Assembly (NCBI GenBank): GCA_023259175.1
Contig: JAHFQV010000003.1
Location: 27,560 to 91,559 of the forward strand
DNA: 64,000 nucleotides
Source of the DNA: Oxalobacteraceae bacterium
GTDB lineage: Bacteria > Pseudomonadota > Gammaproteobacteria > Burkholderiales > Burkholderiaceae_D
Reading direction: 5' to 3'
This document shows positions 35,851 to 42,646 of this stretch, piece by piece. Position 1 is the stretch's first letter. The number at the start of each line of letters is the position of its first letter. Below the pieces are notes generated by a model that was given only the letters and a program-made list of their open reading frames with translations, made no database searches and had not been told where the DNA came from. The position numbers and the translations under genes are program-made.

Positions 35851-37065
35851 ATGAGAATTAGCACGAACACGATATTTGAAGCGGGTGGCGCACGTATTGG
35901 AGAACTACAGTCGGCCCTAAGCCGTACTCAATCGCAAATTGCTGCAGGTCGGAAAATTCTCGATGCCTCTGATGACCCCATCGGTTCGGCGCGGGCTTTG
36001 GTGATTACGCAATCGGAAAAGGTGAATGAACAGTTTGCCGTCAATCGAAAAACGGCGACCAATGTTTTGAGCGTTGCTGAAAATGTTTTGGATAATGTCG
36101 GTACTACATTGCATAACGTGAAGACTTTGGTGGTGAGTGCCGGTAGTGGCGTGCTAACCGATCAGGATCGCGGCTACATTGCCAATGAGTTGCAGGGAAA
36201 TCTTGATCAACTTTTGGGCCTAGCCAACTCAACTGACGGGACTGAAGCTTATCTTTTTTCTGGTTTCAATTCAACCACCGCACCTTACACAAAAACGCAG
36301 GGCGGTGCACAATACAATGGTGATCAGGGCGGGCGGTTTTTAAAGGTTGATACATCAAGACAGATTCCTATCAGCGATGTCGGTTCGGCGATCTTCGGTA
36401 ATATCCGTACTTCCAATGGACAATTCAATATAGTGCAAGGGCCTGCTAATACCGGCAAAGTCGTCGCCACCACCGCAATCAATGTGCCAACCGTGGCAAG
36501 TCTGACGGGAAATAATTACGAAGTCACTTTCGATAATACCGGTTTAAATTTTACAGTCACTAATAAAACAACAGGTGTGACTGCCGTCCCGAGTACCGCC
36601 TTTGTGAACCCGCACACTGTCACAGTCGATGGCATGAATATCACGCTGACCAATACCCCGAGTGCGCCTGGGCCGAACGATAAATTTACCATTCAACCGG
36701 GCAATCAGAATATTTTTGAAACCCTCACTGACTTGATCAATACCTTGCGATTACCCGCATCGAGCGTGTCGGCCAAACTCGATTTGGGCTTAAGCCTAAG
36801 TCAGGCTAACGGAAATCTCGATAAGTCGCTATCAAATGTACTTTTGGCGCGGACTAATTTTGGGATTAGTCTTAAAGAATTAGAGGATCTCAATGATGCG
36901 GGCGCAGGGCTAGACGTGATCTACAAACAAGAGCTCTCTGGTCTGCAGGATTTGGATTACGCTAAGGCCATCACCGAGCTCAACCAAAACCAAGTGATAC
37001 TGCAAGCGGCGCAGCAATCGTTTGTGAAAACCTCGACCTTATCGCTGTTTAGCTACATTAATTGA
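35851..37065 (+). CDS. flgL: Flagellar hook-filament junction protein FlgL
   Basis: FlgL is the second junction protein, linking FlgK to flagellin. MRISTNTIFEAGGARIGELQSALSRTQSQIAAGRKILDASDDPIGSARAL is the flagellin-like N-terminus. The C-terminus TELNQNQVILQAAQQSFVKTSTLSLFSYIN is typical. The central part includes a beta-rich insert ending GPNDKFTIQPGNQN, similar to the repeat in FlgK. Length is 404 residues. It follows flgK by 9 bases. Confidence 0.95.
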   Translation: MRISTNTIFEAGGARIGELQSALSRTQSQIAAGRKILDASDDPIGSARALVITQSEKVNEQFAVNRKTATNVLSVAENVLDNVGTTLHNVKTLVVSAGSGVLTDQDRGYIANELQGNLDQLLGLANSTDGTEAYLFSGFNSTTAPYTKTQGGAQYNGDQGGRFLKVDTSRQIPISDVGSAIFGNIRTSNGQFNIVQGPANTGKVVATTAINVPTVASLTGNNYEVTFDNTGLNFTVTNKTTGVTAVPSTAFVNPHTVTVDGMNITLTNTPSAPGPNDKFTIQPGNQNIFETLTDLINTLRLPASSVSAKLDLGLSLSQANGNLDKSLSNVLLARTNFGISLKELEDLNDAGAGLDVIYKQELSGLQDLDYAKAITELNQNQVILQAAQQSFVKTSTLSLFSYIN

Positions 37066-37066
37066 G

Positions 37067-37098
37067 TGAGAGCGGATGTAGACAAAGCGCCGCTCTCA
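37067..37098 (+). terminator. Perfect 9-bp hairpin between flgL and the convergent phosphatase gene
   Basis: TGAGAGCGG (37067-37075) and CCGCTCTCA (37090-37098) are perfectly complementary around a 14-base loop, directly after the flgL stop. It lies between convergent genes, as a transcription stop would, but no T-run follows on either strand, so efficiency is uncertain. Confidence 0.5.
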
Positions 37099-37123
37099 TC
37101 GTAACTTAGCAGCCAATTGCGGA

Positions 37124-37921
37124 TTACACCGCACGCTTCATTTTCTCTGCGACATAGGATTTTGGTTCGACGGGTGGTGCGACCAGTTTGACGATCGCAA
37201 ACGAAACATTGTCGCCCATGGAATGCGCGCGCTCGCGGGCTTTGCGTATCAGCAGCTCGGACGCTTGTCGTGGTGGGCTCGCGCCGACTGCGACCGATAA
37301 TTCGATATCGTCAAAATAATGCCATAGCCCATCGGTGCACAATAAAAAGGAATCACCGGCTGCCAGTTCTTCTCGTTCGCCGTAGCTGACATAGGGCAGT
37401 GCATTTTTGGAGCCAAGCACATTGACTAGGACATTCGACATCTTGTGGTTTTTTGCTTCCTCGGGGGTAATCATGCCCTCATCGACTAAGCGTTCGACGT
37501 AGGAATGATCTTTGGTTCGCTCAGCAAAGTTAGGGCCAGAAAAGCGATACAGGCGCGAATCGCCGACATGCGCCCAAACTGCTTTGGTGGGCGATACAAC
37601 CAGTGCCGTGAGGGTGCTGTGGGGCTCTTTTTCTGAGGATACTGCGGATAGTTTGATGATGGTGTGGGCTTCATTGACAACCGCTTCCAGCATGGCCTTG
37701 ATGTCATTGCCTGGGAAAAATTCATCGAACAAAAGTTTGGATGAACGAATCACTTGTTCGGCCGCAATCGCGCCACCGCTTTTTCCGCCCATACCATCAG
37801 CGACAACGGCCATCATGTGACCAGGCGCGTTCGGTGCCGCAAATAATGCGACGCGATCTTGTTGCTCTTTTCGGTCACCAATGTGTTGTCCGGTACCGGC
37901 TTCTATTTTGTAGTGGCTCAT
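37124..37921 (-). CDS. PP2C-family protein serine/threonine phosphatase
   Basis: A 265-residue stand-alone PP2C/PPM phosphatase, expected to remove phosphate from Ser/Thr using two metal ions. The motifs are clear: GDRKEQQDRV, VVADGMGGKSGGAIAAEQV (metal-binding DGMGG), ALVVSPTKAVWAHVGDSRLYRF, and FLLCTDGLWHYF. No signal peptide is seen. It is alone on the reverse strand; no kinase gene is adjacent, so its target is unknown. It may relate to type VI secretion or stress signalling elsewhere in the genome (inference only). Confidence 0.88.
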   Translation of the reverse strand: MSHYKIEAGTGQHIGDRKEQQDRVALFAAPNAPGHMMAVVADGMGGKSGGAIAAEQVIRSSKLLFDEFFPGNDIKAMLEAVVNEAHTIIKLSAVSSEKEPHSTLTALVVSPTKAVWAHVGDSRLYRFSGPNFAERTKDHSYVERLVDEGMITPEEAKNHKMSNVLVNVLGSKNALPYVSYGEREELAAGDSFLLCTDGLWHYFDDIELSVAVGASPPRQASELLIRKARERAHSMGDNVSFAIVKLVAPPVEPKSYVAEKMKRAV

Positions 37922-38117
37922 AGGTCTCGTTTATATTTTTCAGTGTAGGCTTCGGCTTTTTTAAGCCATCTACATTAAGCCTGGAAGAATTATTACTATC
38001 CACAAAAATGGAACAATGTTAGGATTATAATCTGCTTAGACCTTTACTTGAAGCGCAAGTTTTAATTTAGATAAGCTTGCTGGTATTTCGTGTTTGTTCT
38101 AGATGATGCTAGTGGTG

Positions 38118-38147
38118 TCTCACTGAGTCTCACTGAGCCTCACTGAG
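38118..38147 (+). repeat. Three tandem 10-bp palindromic repeats
   Basis: TCTCACTGAG (38118-38127), TCTCACTGAG (38128-38137) and CCTCACTGAG (38138-38147) lie head-to-tail. Each contains the 9-base palindrome CTCA-C-TGAG, so three symmetrical sites are spaced exactly 10 bp, about one helical turn. A further inverted repeat TTCTC/GAGAA (38151-38167) follows. The block is upstream of the DUF465 gene at 38203. Confidence 0.6.
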
Positions 38148-38202
38148 CATTTCTCGTTTCCTGAGAATTTTATTTCCTTTATTTTACCCGTTCTGACCAT
38201 TT

Positions 38203-38403
38203 ATGGAACATGCCAATCAAATTCGAAACCGTATCTGTGAATTAGAGATCGAGCATCGCGATTTGGATAGTGTGATCGAAACGATTATCAAAGACCCTAA
38301 TCATGATGAGTTGCAGTTGCGGCGCTTGAAGAAAAGAAAATTACAACTCAAGGATTACATCTCGCTCTTAAAAATGCAACTCTCACCCGATATTCCGGCT
38401 TGA
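38203..38403 (+). CDS. DUF465 (YdcH-like) small protein
   Basis: A 66-residue helical protein of the DUF465/YdcH type. It has IRNRICELEIEHRDLDSVIETIIKDPNHDELQLRRLKKRKLQLKDYI, with the conserved L-E-E/H-L-D pattern and the basic LKKRKLQLKD that marks the family. No function is established for the family. It is preceded by the tandem CTCACTGAG repeats and has no strong ribosome-binding site. Confidence 0.85.
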   Translation: MEHANQIRNRICELEIEHRDLDSVIETIIKDPNHDELQLRRLKKRKLQLKDYISLLKMQLSPDIPA

Positions 38404-38513
38404 GTTTCTGATGAACGTATCCTTGGTAAGCACCGCTCCCATTGGTTTGTGTGGATGTGGAATTTTCTTTGACTTGAACCCGCACTATTTTGACCGATAA
38501 TTTAGATCAATCC

Positions 38514-40493
38514 ATGACTCCTGATGTCGATGTGCATCGTCAGGAGATAGAGCAACTGTTTGGCGAATCCGGAGTCCTAGGCGCAAGCATCCCTGGCTAT
38601 CGTCCGCGTCAGGCTCAAATTGAAATGGCGCAAGCGATCGCCAAAGCCATCGCTAACTGTGAAACCTTATTGGCTGAGGCGGGTACAGGCACCGGAAAAA
38701 CCTTTGCATACCTAATTCCCGCGCTGCTTTGGGGCGGCAAAGTGATCGTTTCTACCGGTACTAAAAATCTACAAGATCAACTTTTTTTGCGTGATATTCC
38801 GACCATACGCAAAACACTTAAAGCGCCAGTTTCTGTCGCGCTTCTTAAGGGACGTTCCAACTATCTCTGTCATTTTCATCTTGAGCGCACGGTGCAAAAC
38901 GGTCGCTTGTCTTCGCGTGAGGATGTCGCCTATTTGCGCGATATTTCGCGTTTCATCAAGACCACTCAGACCGGCGATAAATCGGAGTTAAGCCGAGTGC
39001 CGGAGACGGCGAGCGTTTGGAGTTTGGTGACTTCAACCCGAGACACTTGTCTAGGCTCGGAATGCCAATACTATCAAGATTGTTTTGTCATGAAGGCGCG
39101 CAAAGAAGCGCAACAAGCCGATGTCGTCGTCGTGAATCATCATTTGTTTTTTGCGGATCTGGCACTCAAAGAAACCGGCGTTGCAGAATTGCTGCCAATG
39201 GCGAACACGGTAATTTTTGACGAGGCCCATCAATTACCCGAAACCGCCAGTTTATTTTTTGGTGAGTCTATTTCCACCTTTCAGATTTTAGAATTGTGCC
39301 GAGATACCTTGGCCGAAGGTTTGTCCCATGCAAGGGACGGTGCTGAGTGGGCAAATTTAGTAGCGCCCGTGGAACGATCCGCGCGTGATTTGCGCCTATG
39401 TTTTCAACAGGATTCGATACGTTTGGCGTTGGCGCAAATCGCCGCATCTAGCCCATTTTTTCAGCATCTGGATGAATTGAAAATCCATTTACGTGAACTA
39501 ATTACGGTACTGGAAAAGCAGGCCGAGCGCGCCGAAACACTAGAGCAATGTCGTGTCCGCGCCCTTGAGGTGCAGGATAAACTTGAGCAATGGCGCGAGC
39601 TGAGTGCCGACCAAAAAATAAAAGACAATGCTGTTGAATCTGTGCTGTGGGTCGAAGCCTATGCAAGCTCTTTGCAGCTACATAGAACACCTTTGTCGAT
39701 CGCACCCATCTTTAACAAACAGCGCGAAGGAACACCGAGAACTTGGATTTTTGCTTCGGCAACGATGGCAGTGAAAAATGATTTTAGCCACTATGTTTCG
39801 CAAATGGGACTGTGGGATGAACCCGCCATGACTTGGCCTAGCCCATTTGATTATGCCAAGCAAGCCCTTTTATATGTGCCGGAAAACATGCCTTTACCCA
39901 ATGCGCCGACTTATACCGATTCGGTGATCGACGCGGCCTTGCCTTTGTTGGTGGCATCGAAAGGGCGTGCATTTATTTTGTGCACCACTAATCGGGCAGT
40001 AAGGCATTGTGCCGAAAGATTGAAAGATGAATTTGCCAAGCGTGAATTGAATTTTCCTCTATTTGTGCAAGGTGATCGTGGGCGCACCGAATTGCTCGAG
40101 CAATTTCGCAATAGTGGTAACGGTGTTTTGATTGGTAGCCAAAGCTTTTGGGAAGGCGTTGATGTGCGCGGTGACGCTCTTTCTCTGGTCGTCATTGATA
40201 AATTACCGTTTGCACCGCCCGATGATCCGGTGTTAGCGGCACGGATAGAAGCGATGGAAAAAAAGGGATTGAATGGATTTGTTCATCATCAATTGCCGGA
40301 GGCGATTATTAATCTAAAGCAGGGCGCAGGGCGTTTAATTCGTGATGAAACAGACCGTGGTGTGCTTATGATTTGCGACCCGCGTTTGATTTCTAAACCC
40401 TATGGTCGACGTATATGGCAAAGCCTACCGCCCTTCGCACGTACTCGCGAGCAGCAAGTTGCGCTGGATTTTTTTGGAGAAGCAAAAGCATGA
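38514..40493 (+). CDS. yoaA: ATP-dependent DNA helicase, YoaA/DinG family
   Basis: An XPD-like superfamily 2 helicase, expected to unwind DNA 5' to 3' during repair. The Walker A is LAEAGTGTGKTFAYLIPALL, DEAH is in IFDEAHQLPE, and the C-terminal half has SFWEGVDVRGDALSLVVIDKLPF and LKQGAGRLIRDETDRG. Four cysteines for an iron-sulphur cluster are visible (NYLCHFH, DTCLGSECQYYQDCF). In-frame starts are TTG 38490 and ATG 38514; neither has a good ribosome-binding site, so ATG is used (659 residues). The stop overlaps the next gene by 4 bases. Confidence 0.9.
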   Translation: MTPDVDVHRQEIEQLFGESGVLGASIPGYRPRQAQIEMAQAIAKAIANCETLLAEAGTGTGKTFAYLIPALLWGGKVIVSTGTKNLQDQLFLRDIPTIRKTLKAPVSVALLKGRSNYLCHFHLERTVQNGRLSSREDVAYLRDISRFIKTTQTGDKSELSRVPETASVWSLVTSTRDTCLGSECQYYQDCFVMKARKEAQQADVVVVNHHLFFADLALKETGVAELLPMANTVIFDEAHQLPETASLFFGESISTFQILELCRDTLAEGLSHARDGAEWANLVAPVERSARDLRLCFQQDSIRLALAQIAASSPFFQHLDELKIHLRELITVLEKQAERAETLEQCRVRALEVQDKLEQWRELSADQKIKDNAVESVLWVEAYASSLQLHRTPLSIAPIFNKQREGTPRTWIFASATMAVKNDFSHYVSQMGLWDEPAMTWPSPFDYAKQALLYVPENMPLPNAPTYTDSVIDAALPLLVASKGRAFILCTTNRAVRHCAERLKDEFAKRELNFPLFVQGDRGRTELLEQFRNSGNGVLIGSQSFWEGVDVRGDALSLVVIDKLPFAPPDDPVLAARIEAMEKKGLNGFVHHQLPEAIINLKQGAGRLIRDETDRGVLMICDPRLISKPYGRRIWQSLPPFARTREQQVALDFFGEAKA

Positions 40494-41185
40494 TTTCGAC
40501 GACTCAACAGGCGATTGTGGATCAGGTGATTTGTTCCCGCCGCTCCTTGCGCGCATTTTTGCCCACGCCAATCGCACATGAAGACCTACGAGCGATTCTC
40601 GAAGTGGCGGCGCGCGCACCTTCAGGCACCAACACTCAACCGTGGAAAGTGCATGTGCTGACCGGAGAAAGTTTGCAGCGTTTATCAGCCGCGATTTTGC
40701 AGGCACATAATGATCCCCAAGTCGCACAAACGCATCGGGAAGAATATCGTTATTACCCTGTGCAATGGCAATCGCCCTATATCGATAGACGACGTAAAGT
40801 GGGCTGGGATTTATATGCGCTCTTAGGTTTGGAGCGTGAAAATAAAGTTGGAATGCACGCACAACATGGGCGTAACTATCAATTTTTTGACGCGCCTGTC
40901 GGCTTAATTTTTACGATAGACCGCGTAATGGAACAAGGCTCGTGGCTAGACTATGGCATGTTTTTGCAAAACATAATGTTGGCGGCGCGCGCGCGCGGCT
41001 TGGACACTTGTCCGCAAGCGGCTTTTACCCAATATCACCGCATCATCGCGGAACAACTGCAATTGCCTGCCCATGAAATGCTGGTATGCGGAATGTCGAT
41101 GGGCTATGCCGATCCGAATAAAATCGAAAATACATTGCAAACCGAGCGTGCAGCGCTTGATACCTTCGTGCGTTTTTTGGATTGA
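40490..41185 (+). CDS. Nitroreductase family protein
   Basis: An FMN-dependent oxidoreductase of the nitroreductase family, 231 residues. CSRRSLRAFLPTPI and LEVAARAPSGTNTQPWKVHVLTG form the FMN-binding signature. LIFTIDRV, MFLQNIMLAARARGLDTCPQAAF and HEMLVCGMSMGYAD are typical of the family. The natural substrate is unknown. ATG 40490 sits in the helicase stop with a GGAGA site about 9 bases upstream, so it is probably coupled to the helicase gene. A second member of the family is at 52251. Confidence 0.88.
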   Translation: MISTTQQAIVDQVICSRRSLRAFLPTPIAHEDLRAILEVAARAPSGTNTQPWKVHVLTGESLQRLSAAILQAHNDPQVAQTHREEYRYYPVQWQSPYIDRRRKVGWDLYALLGLERENKVGMHAQHGRNYQFFDAPVGLIFTIDRVMEQGSWLDYGMFLQNIMLAARARGLDTCPQAAFTQYHRIIAEQLQLPAHEMLVCGMSMGYADPNKIENTLQTERAALDTFVRFLD

Positions 41186-41352
41186 ACGTAAGAGATTTCC
41201 GCAGGGGCCGATCGCGCTTGTTGTCGCCGTCATTAAACTAAATTTGGCTAAGCTTTTTCTTTCTCAATAGGGGAAAGTATGTTTCTTTATTTATGCTTTC
41301 GGTCGAATTTGAAGGAAATTGGTGAAGAGATCGCGCTAAGTCGTTAATTCTC

Positions 41353-41380
41353 TTGCGAAAAATCTCAAATTTGCTAAACT
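41353..41380 (+). promoter_or_regulatory. Sigma-70-like promoter candidate for the endopeptidase gene
   Basis: TTGCGA (41353-41358) and TAAACT (41375-41380) with a 16-base spacer, 63 bases upstream of ATG 41444. It lies in the 258-bp gap after the nitroreductase, which shows no other clear feature. Confidence 0.45.
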
Positions 41381-41443
41381 CCTTTTCATACCGTGCTTGT
41401 CGAGCTCGCTGAGTTCTTCAGGATAAAAGTAAAGGAGTATTGC

Positions 41444-42556
41444 ATGATCGCACGACTATGTTCAGCTGCTGTTAAATCACTGTCTCAGGTTTCCCGTTTT
41501 TTCAGCTTTGGCTTCATTTCTTTGCTGTCCTTTAGTTTTCTGCTGCTGGCAAATTTCAATTTAGCCCAAGCGGCGAGCCATCATCACAAAAAAAATCATC
41601 ATACTAGTGTCAACAGTGTCAATAAGCACGTTCAAAATTTACACAAGAGCGGCAAAAAAACGCATTTGAGTGCACATGCTACACATTCTAAAAAAAGCAA
41701 ACGGGTCGCGCATGCGCATCAGCTTGCCGCTCCTGTCGAACGCGCCAGTGTCGGCGATTTGTCCGGCTTGAAACATACTCAAGACCCACTCGCCTTAGCC
41801 TCGAATGCAGCGCTGGTTCTTGATCAGGAAAGCTCGAAAGTACTGTTCGAAAAAAATGCGCAAGTCTCTTTGCCGATTGCGTCCATCACCAAACTCATGA
41901 CCAGTTTAGTTGTGATGGAAGCGAAGCAAAATTTGGATGAGGTTATTGAGGTGACGAGCGATGATCTTGATAAAGAAAAAGGCACGAGCTCGCGTTTGCA
42001 AGTCGGTACAAAATTGTCGCGGGCTGATTTGCTGCACATTGCGCTGATGAGTTCAGAAAACCGCGCTGCATCGGCGCTTGGAAGAAATTACCCGGGTGGT
42101 TTACCGGCGTTTGTGAACGCAATGAATGCGAAAGCGCAGCAACTCGGTATGTTGGATACCACCTATGTCGATTCCAGTGGACTGTCGAGTAAAAATGTGG
42201 CGAGTGCGCGCGACCTTGCGAAACTGCTCAATGCAGCGTATCAATTCCCTTTGATTCGTGAATACTCCACCGACTCCAAATACGTCGTGAGCCCATCGGG
42301 GAAAAGAAGTCTAGAATATGGCACGACCAATAAATTAGTGGCGAATGCCGATTGGAATATCGGCATACAAAAAACCGGTTACATCGCAGAAGCAGGTCGC
42401 TGTTTGGTGATGCAAGCGATTATTGAAGGTCGCGCTGTCGTAATGGTATTCCTTGACTCCAAGGGGAAATATTCTCGCCTCGCCGATGCAGGCCGCATCA
42501 AAAAATGGCTGCAAGCGGTGAGACCTTCGACCGTTAGCCAGCATATCGGAATTTAA
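41444..42556 (+). CDS. pbpG: D-alanyl-D-alanine endopeptidase (PBP7-like), His-rich linker
   Basis: A periplasmic penicillin-binding peptidase that cuts D-Ala-meso-DAP cross-links. A signal peptide (SFGFISLLSFSFLLLANFNLAQA) is followed by an unusual 70-residue segment very rich in His and Lys (ASHHHKKNHH, HLSAHATHSKKSK). The S11 peptidase domain has SITK (Ser147, Lys150), SSENRAASALGRNYPGG (SxN) and QKTGY (KTG). Length is 370 residues. The track start is upstream; ATG 41444 has an AAAGGAG site. Confidence 0.9.
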   Translation: MIARLCSAAVKSLSQVSRFFSFGFISLLSFSFLLLANFNLAQAASHHHKKNHHTSVNSVNKHVQNLHKSGKKTHLSAHATHSKKSKRVAHAHQLAAPVERASVGDLSGLKHTQDPLALASNAALVLDQESSKVLFEKNAQVSLPIASITKLMTSLVVMEAKQNLDEVIEVTSDDLDKEKGTSSRLQVGTKLSRADLLHIALMSSENRAASALGRNYPGGLPAFVNAMNAKAQQLGMLDTTYVDSSGLSSKNVASARDLAKLLNAAYQFPLIREYSTDSKYVVSPSGKRSLEYGTTNKLVANADWNIGIQKTGYIAEAGRCLVMQAIIEGRAVVMVFLDSKGKYSRLADAGRIKKWLQAVRPSTVSQHIGI

Positions 42557-42557
42557 G

Positions 42558-42587
42558 ACAGTGTCAATCTAGCTTCGGCACTGTTTT
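42558..42587 (+). terminator. Stem-loop after pbpG
   Basis: ACAGTG (42558-42563) and CACTGT (42579-42584) form a 6-bp stem with a short T-run (42584-42587) just after the pbpG stop. A plausible rho-independent terminator. Confidence 0.5.
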
Positions 42588-42610
42588 AAGCTTTCGAAAT
42601 TTCACGCTAG

Positions 42611-42646
42611 TCGATTACACCTAATCGATCACACCTAATCGATCAC
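42611..42646. repeat. 14-bp tandem repeat across the glnE stop codon
   Basis: TCGATTACACCTAA, TCGATCACACCTAA and a partial TCGATCAC lie head-to-tail. On the reverse strand each full unit reads through GATCGATTAG-like sequence, so the end of glnE (Val-Ile-Asp-stop) has been duplicated beyond the real stop. Likely replication slippage. Confidence 0.5.

Noticed and set aside
41186-41443. Possible small genes in the gap before pbpG
   Set aside because: Only the 65-aa track ORF overlapping the nitroreductase end is open, and it has no supporting motif or ribosome-binding site.
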